From Sva-07 sp964592115 (GTDB lineage Bacteria > Actinomycetota > Acidimicrobiia > Acidimicrobiales > Ilumatobacteraceae): 64,000 bases of DNA. Numbering within the stretch: the stretch's first letter is position 1; each line of letters begins with the position of its first letter. Shown here piece after piece: positions 7,964 to 16,635 of this stretch. The notes under the pieces were generated by a model that saw only the letters and a list, made by a program, of their open reading frames with translations, made no database searches and was not told the origin of the DNA. Location of the stretch: contig CAZQCP010000002.1 of the NCBI GenBank assembly GCA_964592115.1, positions 1 to 64,000 on the forward strand, given 5' to 3'. Position numbers and translations under genes: made by a program.

Positions 7964-9505
7964 TCAGGCCGTAGCGGCAGCCGCCTCTTCGAGCGCGTCG
8001 GAGATCCCTGCACGCGGCCGGAGTTCGCGCTCGGGCATCAACAGCACGGCGACGAACCCGACGATCATGATGCCGGTGCACACCAAGTAGATCGTGCCGA
8101 CGCCGGACGCGACGCTCTCGACGACCGCCTCGCGGCTGGCGTCGGGGAGCGCGGCGATGTCGGACGGCGCCCGGATCAAGCTCACCGCCTCGTCGGGGGT
8201 CACACCGAGCCGGTTCGGGATCTCGCGCCGCACGGTGGCGGTCAGGATCGTGCCGAAGATCGCCAGGCCGATCGATCCGCCGAGCGTGCGGAAGAACATG
8301 ATCGTCGCGGTCGCGACGCCCATGTCGTGGAAGTCGACGGCGTTCTGCGTGGCGATCGACGTGGTGGTGAACACCGCGGCGACACCGAAGCCGATGGCGA
8401 TCATCGGCGCGATGAGCCAGCTGTACGGCGTCGTACCGGAGATCTGGCTGATCATGAACAACCCGCCCGCGGCGAGCGCGGTGCCGGTGACGGGGAACGC
8501 CTTGTACTTCCCCGTCCACAGCACCATCCGGCCGATGCCGAACGTGCCGAGTGTGACACCGATCATCTGCGGCAACATGCGCAACCCGGACTCGGTCGGT
8601 GACACGAACAGCGAGTCCTGGAAGTAGAGCGGGAGGAACTGGCCCGCACCGAACGCGATCGCGCCCGCGGACGCGCCGGCGATCACGCACGTGAGCACGA
8701 CGCGGTCGGAGAAGAGACGCAGCGGGATCATCGGTTCGACCGCCCGCTGTTCGACGACGACGAAGATCGCCAGTCCGAAGACCACGGTCGCGCCCAGCAT
8801 GACGACGGTCGGGTCGGTCCATCCGTCGTTGCCGCCGATCTCGAGGCCGACCATCAGCGACCCGATGATGACGGCGAGCAGGATCGCCCCGGTGATGTCG
8901 AGCTTCGTCGACCGCCGCGGGAACGGCAGGTCGAGGGCGATGTAGCTGACGACGCTGGCGACGAGCGCCAGTGGCACGTTGATGAAGAAGATCCACGGCC
9001 ACGACCAGTTGTCGATGATGAAGCCGCCGATCAGTGGGCCGAGCAAGGCCGCACCGACGAACGCCAAGGTGAAGTAGCCGATGTACCGCCCGCGCTCGCG
9101 GGGCGGGAGGATGTCGCCGAGGATGGCGAACGCCAGCGCCTGGATCGCCCCGCCGCCGAGACCCTGCACGCCGCGGAACGCGATGAGTTGGTTCATGCTC
9201 TGGGCGAAGCCGCACAGGAGCGAGCCGACGATGAACAGTCCCATCGTCACCTGGAAGATCAGCCGCCGACCGTAGAGGTCGGACAGTTTGCCGAGCAGCG
9301 GTGTACCGATCGCCGACGTGGCGATGTAGGCGGTGCCCACCCAGGCGAAGCTCTCGAACGCGTTGAACTCGCCGGCGATCGTCGGCAGCGCGGTGGAGAT
9401 GATCGACATCTCCATCGACGCCATCAGTACGGCGAGCATCAGCGCACCGAGCACCGTCCAGAGACGAGCGTTCGTCATCCCCGGCACGGCCGTGCTCGTC
9501 ACCAT
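7964..9505 (-). CDS. MFS transporter, DHA2 (EmrB/QacA-like) family
   Basis: 513 residues from MVTSTAVPGMTNARLW; starts at 9544 or 9478 are possible. About 14 hydrophobic helices are visible. Motif A (GKLSDLYGRRLIFQ) lies after helix 2, and GVQGLGGGAIQALAFAILGD, the antiporter-type motif, follows. The first helix has MASMEMSIISTALPTI, the DHA2 signature with its acidic residue. Such proteins export drugs or metabolites with proton exchange across the inner membrane. It precedes the glycosidase on the same strand; whether they work together is unknown. Palindrome A2 lies upstream. Confidence 0.85.
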   Translation of the reverse strand: MVTSTAVPGMTNARLWTVLGALMLAVLMASMEMSIISTALPTIAGEFNAFESFAWVGTAYIATSAIGTPLLGKLSDLYGRRLIFQVTMGLFIVGSLLCGFAQSMNQLIAFRGVQGLGGGAIQALAFAILGDILPPRERGRYIGYFTLAFVGAALLGPLIGGFIIDNWSWPWIFFINVPLALVASVVSYIALDLPFPRRSTKLDITGAILLAVIIGSLMVGLEIGGNDGWTDPTVVMLGATVVFGLAIFVVVEQRAVEPMIPLRLFSDRVVLTCVIAGASAGAIAFGAGQFLPLYFQDSLFVSPTESGLRMLPQMIGVTLGTFGIGRMVLWTGKYKAFPVTGTALAAGGLFMISQISGTTPYSWLIAPMIAIGFGVAAVFTTTSIATQNAVDFHDMGVATATIMFFRTLGGSIGLAIFGTILTATVRREIPNRLGVTPDEAVSLIRAPSDIAALPDASREAVVESVASGVGTIYLVCTGIMIVGFVAVLLMPERELRPRAGISDALEEAAAATA

Positions 9506-9567
9506 CGGCGTCACCGTATGCGCCGCGATGCGCCGTGGTCCCACCCGGAGCGCACCACGCCTTTCGC

Positions 9568-9618
9568 CGACCTCGGTCGAATCAGTCCCGGTCTCCGGGA
9601 CGATGCCTACCGAGATCG
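9568..9618. repeat. 51-nt palindrome class A, copy A2
   Basis: Arms CGACCTCGGT and ACCGAGATCG pair with one C-A mismatch; the inner hairpin is GTCCCGG-TCT-CCGGGAC. Length 51 nt. It lies 19 nt beyond the stop of the DUF72 gene and upstream of the MFS gene (both minus strand). Confidence 0.8.
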
Positions 9619-9637
9619 CCGAAGCCGGTGCGCGACG

Positions 9638-10552
9638 TCAGAAGAGGGAGGGTTGCGCGTCGCTGGCGCCGAACGCGATCGGGTTCGGCAGCGGTGTGAG
9701 ATCGTCGACGAGCGCGGCGACGGTCCCGTGGAATCGGCGGGCGAGCGCCGGCGACTGACGGTTGTCGGGCTGGTGGGCGAAGACGTAGGGCCGCTTGCCC
9801 TCGCCCAGCCACTCGGCCACCTGCTCACGCCACGCGACGAGTCCGGCGAACGCACCTTCCACGTCGTCGCCACCGATCACGCGCACGATCGGCTCATCGC
9901 CCATCAGGTCCGTCACGACGGGCAGCTGCGGCTTCGTCCGCCGTTCCTGCACGGCCGCCTCGCTCGTGGCCGGCGTGGCGTACAGCGGGCGCGTGTCGAG
10001 CACGACCCGACCGATGCCCGCCGCTGCGAGGGCGTCGTCGACGGCGCGGTGGGCGGGTCCGCCGTCGGAGAACTCGGTGTGGCGAAGTTCGACCACCCAG
10101 CGATGCGTCGTCGGCAGACCGACGACGAACGCGCGGAGCTGGGGGAGGGCGTTCGGGCCGAACGACGGCGGGAGCTGGAGTTGCACGGGCCCGATGCGAC
10201 CACCGAGCGGTTCGATCACGCGGAGGAACGCGGCGAGGTCGCGGTGGGCGTCGGTGTGCAGGCGACGGTCGTGGGTGACCGTTCGCGGCGCCTTGAACGC
10301 GAACCGGAAGTCGGGCGGTGCTTGCTCCGCCCATCGAGCGACCGTCGTCGGCGCCGGCACCGCGTAGAACGTCGTGTTGCCCTCGACCGCGTTGCACCAC
10401 GACGCGTACTCGGCGAGGTCGTCGCCGGTGCCGCTGAGGAAGCGTCCCACCCACGGCTTGTGCGCCCACATCGCACATCCGACGCGCAGCACCGGGGGAG
10501 TCGCGTCACGGGATGTCGCGTGACGGAGTGTCGCGTCAACGGGTGCATCCAC
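9638..10552 (-). CDS. DUF72 (YecE-like) family protein
   Basis: 304 residues. Hallmarks of DUF72 TIM-barrel proteins are present: LRVGCAMWAHKPWVG near residue 22, the NAVEGNTTFYAVP strand, FRFAFKAPRTVTHDRRL, and LGPVQLQLPPSF-like GGRIGPVQLQLPPSFG, then VELRHTEF. The family has a UVDE/AP-endonuclease-like barrel and has been found beside nucleic-acid and Fe-S genes, but its reaction is not established. The first 20 residues come from a short repeated ATGTCGCGT-like stretch and may not be translated; a start nearer residue 21 is possible. Confidence 0.8.
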   Translation of the reverse strand: MDAPVDATLRHATSRDATPPVLRVGCAMWAHKPWVGRFLSGTGDDLAEYASWCNAVEGNTTFYAVPAPTTVARWAEQAPPDFRFAFKAPRTVTHDRRLHTDAHRDLAAFLRVIEPLGGRIGPVQLQLPPSFGPNALPQLRAFVVGLPTTHRWVVELRHTEFSDGGPAHRAVDDALAAAGIGRVVLDTRPLYATPATSEAAVQERRTKPQLPVVTDLMGDEPIVRVIGGDDVEGAFAGLVAWREQVAEWLGEGKRPYVFAHQPDNRQSPALARRFHGTVAALVDDLTPLPNPIAFGASDAQPSLF

Positions 10553-10583
10553 GGCCCCGGATCGTAGGCCGCGTCGATGGTCG

Positions 10584-10643
10584 TGAATCTGCCAAATATC
10601 ATGAATCTGTTGTATTGCAAGATTACGAGTATGCTCTCCCCTC
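10584..10643 (+). promoter_or_regulatory. AT-rich promoter/operator region of the arsR-sulP pair
   Basis: TGAATCTG is repeated at 10584 and 10602, 18 bp apart, in an AT-rich pocket unlike the rest of the window. AATCT and AGATT arms flank GTTGTATTGCA. TATGCT at 10630-10635 resembles a -10 box 8 nt before the GTG start, which suggests a leaderless transcript. The repeats are candidate operators for the ArsR protein itself. Confidence 0.45.
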
Positions 10644-10976
10644 GTGGTTGATCAGCGTCCCGTGTTCGAGCTCAAGGCCGATCTGTTCAAGGCCCTGGCG
10701 CACCCGGCCCGGGTGCGCGTCCTCGAGGTGCTCGCCGACGGTGAACGTTCGGTGTCAGACCTGCAGCCCGACGTCGGGCTCGAACCTGCGCACCTGTCCC
10801 AACAGCTCGGCGTGCTGCGCCGCGCTGGCCTCGTGGCCACCCGCCGTGAGGGGACCACGGTGTACTACTCGATCAAGCATCAGGGTCTCATCGAGCTCCT
10901 CGCGGTCGCCAAGGCGTTGTTGATCTCGTCGCTGACGGAAACCCGCGATCTGCTCGTCGAGCTGTCGGAGTCGTAG
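10644..10976 (+). CDS. ArsR-family winged-helix repressor
   Basis: 110 residues from a GTG start (VVDQRPVFELKADLFKALAHPARV). The recognition helix reads VGLEPAHLSQQLGVLRRAGLV, followed by a wing (REGTTVYYSI). The classic metal-binding ELCVCDL motif is replaced by DGERSVSDLQPD, with no cysteine, so it does not sense As(III) or Zn by that site. Its stop codon abuts the ATG of the SulP transporter, so the two form one transcript and the repressor most likely controls that transporter. The signal may be an anion such as sulfate or bicarbonate, which is inference. Confidence 0.85.
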   Translation: MVDQRPVFELKADLFKALAHPARVRVLEVLADGERSVSDLQPDVGLEPAHLSQQLGVLRRAGLVATRREGTTVYYSIKHQGLIELLAVAKALLISSLTETRDLLVELSES

Positions 10977-12629
10977 ATGTTCGCAGCGGTCCGGCGCCTC
11001 CTGCCGACCCGCGCCGACTACGCGGGACTGCGGCGAAGCTGGCGCGCCGACGTCTTGGCGGGTGTCACCGTCGGCGTCGTCGCGCTGCCTCTCGCCCTCG
11101 CCTTCGGCATCACGACCGGGCTCGGCGCCGACGCTGGGCTGGTCACGGCGATCGTTGCCGGGCTCGTCGCTGGCGTGTTCGGTGGTTCGAGCGTGCAGGT
11201 GTCCGGGCCGACCGGAGCGATGACCGTCGTGCTCGTGCCGATCGTCGCCCGCCACGGCGCCGACGGGGTGTTCGTCGCTGGGATGTTGGCCGGGGTGCTG
11301 ATCCTCGTCGCCGGTTGCTTCGGTTTCGGTCGCTACCTCGCCTACGTCCCGTGGCCGGTCGTCGAGGGGTTCACGCTCGGCATCGCCGTGATCATCTTCC
11401 TCCAGCAGGTGCCGCCGGCGCTCGGCGTGCCCCGACCGGAGGGTGAGAACACGGCGGTCGTGGCGTTCCGCGCGGTCGGCGATGCGCTCGATGGCGCCGG
11501 GAGTTGGTGGGCGCTCGCGCTCGTCGCGCTGGTGGTCGTGATGATGATCGTCTTGCCGCACGTGCGCCGTGGGTTGCCCGCCTCGTTGCTGGCGGTCATC
11601 GCGGCGACGCTCGTCGCCCGGCTCGCCGACGGTGTCCCGGTGATCGGTACGCTTCCGAGCTCGCTACCGAGCCCGTCGCTTCCGCCGTTCTCGTGGGATC
11701 TTGCTTCCGACCTGAGCGGCGCCGCGGTCGCCATCGCCGTGCTCGGCGCGCTCGAGAGCCTGCTGTCCGCCAAGGTCGCCGACGGCATGGCCGGCGTCGG
11801 TCGCCACGACCCGAACCGCGAGCTCGTCGGCCAGGGCCTCGCCAACGTCGCGTCGCCGCTGTTCGGTGGTGTGCCGGCGACCGGGGCCATCGCCCGCACC
11901 GCCGTCAACGTCAAAGCTGGTGCGCGCACCCGCGTCGCGGCGATCGTGCACGCGCTCGTGCTGTTGGCCGTCGTCCTCGTCGGTTCCGGTCTCGTCGCCG
12001 AGATCCCGCTGGCCGCGCTCGCCGGGGTGTTGATGGTCACCGCGATGCGCATGGTCGACCTGCGCAACGTGCGCGCCGTCTTGCGTTCCACCCGCTCCGA
12101 CGCGGTCGTGCTCGTGTTGACCGCCGCCGCGACGGTCGCCTTCGATCTGATCGTCGCCGTCGAGATCGGGATGGCCGCGGCGGCGATCCTCGCGTTGCGT
12201 CACATCGCCCGCACGTCCACTCCGGTCGGTGAGCCGTTGCCGTTGCTCGACGACGACCTCGCCGAAGAGCTCCACCGCCAGCACATCATCTCCTACCGCC
12301 TCGACGGTGCGCTCTTCTTCGGCGCGATCCAACGCTTCCTCGGTGAGATCGCGGAGATCGACGAGGTCGACGTCGTGATCTTGCGGTTCCCCGAACTGCA
12401 GGTGCTCGACGCGTCCGGAGCGCACGCGCTCGGCGAGTTGATCGACGAGCTCGAAGGCCGCGGCATCACCGTGCTCATCAAGGGGCCGAAGGAGCATCAC
12501 CTGCGCATCTTGCGGGCGGTCGGGGCGATCGACCGGCTGGCACACCAGAATCACCTGTTCATCGACCTCGACGAGGCGATCGCCCACGCCCGAATGCACG
12601 TCGAGCGCCGCCACGCCCTCGCCGGGTGA
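10977..12629 (+). CDS. SulP-family anion transporter with STAS domain
   Basis: 550 residues, inner membrane. The N-terminal 400 residues form the SulP/SLC26 core: DVLAGVTVGVVALPLALAFGI at the first helix, GLVAGVFGGSSVQVSGPTGAM at helix 3, and LVGQGLANVASPLFGGVPATGAIARTAVN late in the core. Residues 430-545 are a STAS domain (VVILRFPELQVLDASGAHAL). SulP proteins move sulfate, bicarbonate or dicarboxylates; the sequence does not settle which. It is translated without spacing after the ArsR gene. A third gene, for an unknown membrane protein, follows by 20 nt. Confidence 0.9.
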   Translation: MFAAVRRLLPTRADYAGLRRSWRADVLAGVTVGVVALPLALAFGITTGLGADAGLVTAIVAGLVAGVFGGSSVQVSGPTGAMTVVLVPIVARHGADGVFVAGMLAGVLILVAGCFGFGRYLAYVPWPVVEGFTLGIAVIIFLQQVPPALGVPRPEGENTAVVAFRAVGDALDGAGSWWALALVALVVVMMIVLPHVRRGLPASLLAVIAATLVARLADGVPVIGTLPSSLPSPSLPPFSWDLASDLSGAAVAIAVLGALESLLSAKVADGMAGVGRHDPNRELVGQGLANVASPLFGGVPATGAIARTAVNVKAGARTRVAAIVHALVLLAVVLVGSGLVAEIPLAALAGVLMVTAMRMVDLRNVRAVLRSTRSDAVVLVLTAAATVAFDLIVAVEIGMAAAAILALRHIARTSTPVGEPLPLLDDDLAEELHRQHIISYRLDGALFFGAIQRFLGEIAEIDEVDVVILRFPELQVLDASGAHALGELIDELEGRGITVLIKGPKEHHLRILRAVGAIDRLAHQNHLFIDLDEAIAHARMHVERRHALAG

Positions 12630-12649
12630 GGGCGGACTAGCTTCGTCAC

Positions 12650-13582
12650 GTGGACGACGCGGGACGGGCCCACACCGGCACCGACGAGGACGTTGGCGAC
12701 GCGACAGACGGTGACCGCGACGCCGATGTGGCCGTCGGGAGCGCCGCTCAGGTGGCCGCCGGGCTCGACGAGGCGGTCGCAGAACACTTCGTCGATCCCA
12801 GCAATGCCGTGCGGTTGCTCTTGGCCAAGCACGAAGAGCGCGGCGTGATGATCGAGCGCTACAGCAACGCCGGCAACGCCGAGCGCGACATCGCCATCGA
12901 GCTCGAGCTCGTCCGGCCCCTCGCGCAGCCCGACCTGTTCGTGGAGGCGCACCGCAACACCCTCTACGCGATCGAGGTGCTCGACCGCAACGGTGGCCGA
13001 CCACCGACGCTGCCCCGCCTCGGTCCGCTGCGGCCGCTCGCCTCGCTCATCGTCGGGTGGCTCACTCGCTGGATCGCCCGCGGACACCAGCGCCGACTGA
13101 TCACCGCGATGCGGCGCCTGTACGAGCGGCGTGAGGCGATCACCGAGCCGGCGTCACCCGATCACTCGATGCTCATGCGCGCCCGGATGCAAGCGGCACG
13201 CCTCGAGAACGACTACCGGGGCGCAGGTGCCGGGCTGCCGGCGTTCATCGTCGGTGGTGCCGCGTTCTCGACCATCACCACGTTCGCCGAGAGCATCTTC
13301 TTCGGGATCTCCGGATCGGTCATCTGGCGCGTCGTGATCGGTGTGTTCCTGCTCGCCGTGCTCGCGGGTCTCGGCTGGAGCGTGTTGCGCGCGGCTGCCG
13401 TTGCCCGCCGTCGCATCCGGATGACGACGGACGCGCCGAGCGCGCTGCTCTGGGCGGTGATCGGATCGTGCGGTGAGCCACCGCGCGACCAGTCGTACGC
13501 GTTCGCCGCGATCGCGATGGTGATCACCGTGCTCTCCTGGCTGGCTGTGCCCGCCGTGATCTACCTCATCTTCGGGCTGTGA
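12650..13582 (+). CDS. Unknown membrane protein, 310 aa
   Basis: GTG start 20 nt after the sulP stop. Residues 1-40 are acidic and disordered (TDEDVGDATDGDRDAD). Residues 40-190 are soluble and helical, with DPSNAVRLLLAKHEERGVM. Three hydrophobic segments fill the C-terminal third: LPAFIVGGAAFSTITTFAES, VVIGVFLLAVLAGLGWSVL and a final one ending AVIYLIFGL. The topology suggests a cytoplasmic domain anchored by a hairpin plus a last helix. No family is recognised. Linkage to arsR-sulP suggests a role with the transporter, but this is position only. Confidence 0.65.
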   Translation: MDDAGRAHTGTDEDVGDATDGDRDADVAVGSAAQVAAGLDEAVAEHFVDPSNAVRLLLAKHEERGVMIERYSNAGNAERDIAIELELVRPLAQPDLFVEAHRNTLYAIEVLDRNGGRPPTLPRLGPLRPLASLIVGWLTRWIARGHQRRLITAMRRLYERREAITEPASPDHSMLMRARMQAARLENDYRGAGAGLPAFIVGGAAFSTITTFAESIFFGISGSVIWRVVIGVFLLAVLAGLGWSVLRAAAVARRRIRMTTDAPSALLWAVIGSCGEPPRDQSYAFAAIAMVITVLSWLAVPAVIYLIFGL

Positions 13583-13683
13583 GCGAGGCCGCGCTCGAGT
13601 CGCGGTTGGCGCGCGCACGGCGGGGTCGGCGCGGCGCATCATCCAGGGAGCGACGAGATCCGCGCTGCGCGACGGTCCCATCT

Positions 13684-13734
13684 CGATCTCGGTCGAATCC
13701 GTCCCGCCTCCCGGGAAGCTTCCGACCGAGATCG
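13684..13734. repeat. 51-nt palindrome class A, copy A3
   Basis: Arms CGATCTCGGTCG and CGACCGAGATCG are perfect; the inner hairpin is TCCCG-CCTCC-CGGGA. Length 51 nt. It lies between two plus-strand genes, 43 nt before the thioesterase start. Confidence 0.85.
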
Positions 13735-13776
13735 CCGGGTTGGGCTCGCGCTGGCACCGTGTGTCAGCCTGCGGCG

Positions 13777-14580
13777 ATGTCGACGGACGAGGAGCAGGCG
13801 AGGCCGAGCTGGATCGCGCAGCTCCTGACGCTCGAACGCGAGGAGGACGACTTCACGTTCCGCCGGCCCGAGGCGCCGCAGGGCCGGTTGTTCGGCGGTC
13901 TGATCGCCGCCCAGGCACTGGCATCGGCGGCAGCGACGGTCGAGGACGCGAAGCTCCCACAGTCGCTCCACGCCTACTTCGTGCGCGCCGGCAAGCCCGA
14001 CGTCGACGTCGTGTACAGCGTCGCTCGCACGCGTGACGGGAAGTCGTTCGACACGCGGCAGGTCACCGCATCGCAAGACGGCGTCGTCATCTTGGAGATG
14101 ATCGCCTCGTTCCACGTGCCCGAGACCTCGGTCGACGCGGCCCCGGACGTACCGCCGAAGATCGCGCTGGCGGACGCCACCGAGACGCCGACGATGCCGG
14201 AGATGTCGGAGCGCTTCGAGATCCGCGTTCCCAAGCTCGAGGCGCACGGCTTCGCCGGCCTGCCCTACTGGATCCGCATCCGCCAGCCCGTCGAAGACGA
14301 TCCGGTGGTGCGGGCCTGTGCGCTGACCTTCCTGTCCGACATGGGGTTGATGGGCGTCGCCAGGCCGCCGGGCGTGACGTTCGCGTGGGGGCGGGGGATG
14401 GCCGCCAGCCTCGATCACGCGATCTGGTTCCACCGCCCGTTCGATCCCGCTCGTTGGCACATCTACGACGCCGACCCGCACAACTTCAACGACGCCCGCG
14501 GCCTCGCCGTCGGTTCGCTGCGCAGCGACGACGGCACGCTCGTCGCCTCGATGGCCCAAGAGGCCCTCTTCCGCATCTGA
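13777..14580 (+). CDS. tesB: Acyl-CoA thioesterase II
   Basis: 267 residues, double hot-dog fold. It hydrolyses acyl-CoA to free acid and CoA. The first hot-dog holds GRLFGGLIAAQALASA and LHAYFVRAG; the second holds SLDHAIWFHRPF and GLAVGSLRSDDGTLVASMAQE. The catalytic Asp/Thr/Gln set of TesB maps to the second domain: the Asp of SLDHAIWFH and the Gln of SMAQE are visible. The start MSTDEEQ was chosen because the family begins close before the first strand. It is followed by repeat F1 at the 3' end. Neighbours are unrelated, so it probably acts in general acyl-CoA turnover. Confidence 0.9.
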   Translation: MSTDEEQARPSWIAQLLTLEREEDDFTFRRPEAPQGRLFGGLIAAQALASAAATVEDAKLPQSLHAYFVRAGKPDVDVVYSVARTRDGKSFDTRQVTASQDGVVILEMIASFHVPETSVDAAPDVPPKIALADATETPTMPEMSERFEIRVPKLEAHGFAGLPYWIRIRQPVEDDPVVRACALTFLSDMGLMGVARPPGVTFAWGRGMAASLDHAIWFHRPFDPARWHIYDADPHNFNDARGLAVGSLRSDDGTLVASMAQEALFRI

Positions 14581-14589
14581 TCGCGCCCG

Positions 14590-14621
14590 GTGTCCCGTGG
14601 GGGACGGGTGCAACGGCACAC
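14590..14621. repeat. 32-nt repeat class F, copy F1
   Basis: Starts GTGTCCCGTGGGGGACGGG and ends CACAC. It contains a GTCCC-GTG-GGGAC hairpin with flanking GTG/CAC. It lies 9 nt after the tesB stop. A copy with 5 differences lies 9 nt after the stop of the serine hydrolase at 37074, same strand, so it behaves as a 3'-end element. Confidence 0.65.
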
Positions 14622-14674
14622 GTGGAAGACTGGACGTGACCGGTCCGGCGACGACACGGGAGGGACGAGGACCG

Positions 14675-15106
14675 ATGGCCCGCAAGCGACGAGCGACCGT
14701 CGAAGACGTGCATCGGCTCGCGGCGGCGATGCCGCAGGTCGAGCGGAGCGTCGGGCCGATCGACAACGCGAAGTACGCGATCCGCGGCAAGCACTTCGTC
14801 ATCTTCCGCACGCCACGCCCGGACGCCGTCGACGCGCAGACCGGCGAGCGACTCACCGACGTGATCGTGGTGTGGGTCGACTCCGAGACCGACAAGCTCG
14901 CACTGGTCGACGACGATTCGACCCCGTTCTTCACGACGCCGCACTTCGACGGCTACAACGCCGTTCTCGTCCGGGCGAGCCGGATCGGTGAGTTGGAGTA
15001 CGGCGAGCTCGCCGAGGTCATCGCCGACGCATGGTTGACGCGGGCGCCGAAGCGCCTCGCCGGTCAGTGGCTCGCCGATCACCCCGACTGGCCCGCTGGC
15101 GCCTGA
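14675..15106 (+). CDS. MmcQ/YjbR-like protein
   Basis: 143 residues, a small cytoplasmic protein of the CyaY-like/YjbR fold. The family pattern is visible: early helix VEDVHRLAAAMPQVERS, a strand pair KYAIRGKHFVIFRT, a central strand DVIVVWVDSETDKLALV, then FFTTPHFDGYNAVLVRA and a last helix with DAWLTRAPKRLA. Family members bind DNA or act as adaptors; no enzyme activity is established. MARKRRATVED starts after AGGGACGAGG. It converges on the DinB-like gene. Confidence 0.75.
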   Translation: MARKRRATVEDVHRLAAAMPQVERSVGPIDNAKYAIRGKHFVIFRTPRPDAVDAQTGERLTDVIVVWVDSETDKLALVDDDSTPFFTTPHFDGYNAVLVRASRIGELEYGELAEVIADAWLTRAPKRLAGQWLADHPDWPAGA

Positions 15107-15136
15107 GTCCGTCGACGGCGAAGGTGACCTGCCACG

Positions 15137-15871
15137 TCACGTAGCGGCACCGAGCGCGGCGAGGTCGCGCCTGGCATAGCGGTTGTGCCAGAACTCCTCC
15201 TCGAGCACGGCCCAGAGACATTCACGCATGGGGTGCGGACCGTTCTCCAGCACGGCGACGGTGCGGTCGAGGTCAGCTGCGGTCACGGTCGCGATGTGCG
15301 AACGGAATCGCGCCGACCGCTCGGCGCGCACTTCCAGTACCTCGTCGACGGAGGGTCGGGCGTCCAGATCGAGGCCCGGCCAACCGAAGTCGATCGATCC
15401 CGAGTTCGGGAGTCCGGCGGGATGGAACGGCGCGCCGAGGACCGGCACGGTGAACCACTTGTCCATCGCGAACACGAGGTGTCGCACCGTCTCGACGAAG
15501 GACCATTCGCCGTCGATCGACTCGTACAGCCGGGCGTCCACGAGTGTGCGCGCGAGCGTGATCGTGTCCTCCCAGGCATCCTCGAGCGCCGCCCACCCGG
15601 CACGCACTCCGTCGGGGTCCGCGGGCATCAGCATCGACCGCAGCGGATACCAAGGGTCGCGCTCGTTGACGTACGACGTCACGTCGACGCCGTTGACGAC
15701 GAGGCGATCGACGGTCGCATCGATCGCCACATCGACGACGAGCGCGTGGCTGATCCTCGTTCCCGTCAGGTCGACGTCGCGAAACGTCGCGCCGCTGAGG
15801 TCGGCGCCCCAGAACACTGCGGCGGCGAGGTCGCCGCCGAACTCGGCCGGCTCTCCAGTGTCATCACCCAT
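15137..15871 (-). CDS. Pentapeptide/DinB-like fusion protein
   Basis: 244 residues. Residues 10-45 look like pentapeptide coils (AAAVFWGADLSGATFRDVDLTG). Residues 85-244 form a DinB-like four-helix bundle: GWAALEDAWEDTITLART, WSFVETVRHLVFAMDKWF, and ECLWAVLEEEFWHNRYARRDL, where the spaced histidines (HL in helix 2, HN in helix 4) fit the DinB metal site. DinB-superfamily enzymes are often thiol-dependent transferases. The stop of the preceding thioesterase gene lies 4 nt upstream, so translation is coupled. Confidence 0.75.
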   Translation of the reverse strand: MGDDTGEPAEFGGDLAAAVFWGADLSGATFRDVDLTGTRISHALVVDVAIDATVDRLVVNGVDVTSYVNERDPWYPLRSMLMPADPDGVRAGWAALEDAWEDTITLARTLVDARLYESIDGEWSFVETVRHLVFAMDKWFTVPVLGAPFHPAGLPNSGSIDFGWPGLDLDARPSVDEVLEVRAERSARFRSHIATVTAADLDRTVAVLENGPHPMRECLWAVLEEEFWHNRYARRDLAALGAAT

Positions 15872-15875
15872 GGCT

Positions 15876-16556
15876 TCAGGCTCCACTCTCGAACACGCTC
15901 GGGTCAATGGAGATGAACGTCGCCTTCGAGCGGGCCAACACCTGTCCGGTTCCCACGACCGTCAGCTCACCGGTCATGAACAGCTTGCGCCGCTCGCTGG
16001 ACTCGAGCCGGACCCGGCATTCGAGCGGCACCCCGATCGGGACGCCCGCCTCGTAGCGCACGGACAGCTCGCCGGTGAACGCCGCTTGCGAGCGGATCGA
16101 CAGCACGAAGCCGTACACGTCGTCGAACAGCGCGGCGACGATGCCACCGTGGCTGCGGCCAGGCGCACCCTCGTGCGCGGCGCGCAGCGTCAGCGTGGCG
16201 GCTGCCTCGTCGCCATCTCGGCGAACCTCGATGTCGAGGCCCCACGGGCTCGATCGCCCCGAGATCGGTCGCTCGTCGTAGCTCGTCATCACGTCGCCGT
16301 CGGCCGGCGGGTCGCCGAACTCCTGCTCCCGGCGAACCTCGACGCGCGTACGCGTGGTGCCGGCGTCGAGCTGCTCGGTGAGGTGATCGAGCTGGGCGGT
16401 CACCGAACGCAGCAGGTCGAGCGGCGCGTGGTGGCCGACGAGCGCATGGCCGATGTCACGGATCGCCCGCCCCGCTTCGGCGCGGACGTCGGCGAGCTCA
16501 TCGGGGTGCTCCGGCTGCGGAACGTGGGCGAGCGGATCGAGATGGGCGTCGGACAT
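15876..16556 (-). CDS. PaaI-type hot-dog thioesterase with N-terminal extension
   Basis: 226 residues. The C-terminal 120 residues are a single hot-dog domain with GRSHGGIVAALFDDVYGF, the PaaI-type motif in which HGG and the following Asp serve catalysis. Substrates are typically aryl- or medium-chain acyl-CoA. The N-terminal 90 residues are helical (EAGRAIRDIGHALVGHH, LDHLTEQLD) and could mediate oligomerisation. The gene is translationally linked to the DinB-like gene (4-nt spacing). Palindrome C2 lies upstream. Confidence 0.8.
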   Translation of the reverse strand: MSDAHLDPLAHVPQPEHPDELADVRAEAGRAIRDIGHALVGHHAPLDLLRSVTAQLDHLTEQLDAGTTRTRVEVRREQEFGDPPADGDVMTSYDERPISGRSSPWGLDIEVRRDGDEAAATLTLRAAHEGAPGRSHGGIVAALFDDVYGFVLSIRSQAAFTGELSVRYEAGVPIGVPLECRVRLESSERRKLFMTGELTVVGTGQVLARSKATFISIDPSVFESGA

Positions 16557-16575
16557 CGCCCCGACGATAGGACCC

Positions 16576-16623
16576 AAGCAACGGTTGGGGACGGGCCCCA
16601 GCCGTTGCTTCTTTTCCACAGGC
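16576..16623. repeat. 35-nt palindrome class C, copy C2, with extension
   Basis: Arms AAGCAACGG and CCGTTGCTT pair perfectly around TGGGG-ACGGG-CCCCA. The stem plus a further CTTTTCCACAGGC on the right (to 16623) recurs at 49304-49350 almost unchanged. It sits 12 nt from the cutA stop, on its 3' side. Confidence 0.85.
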
Positions 16624-16635
16624 CGTCAGCTGGTC

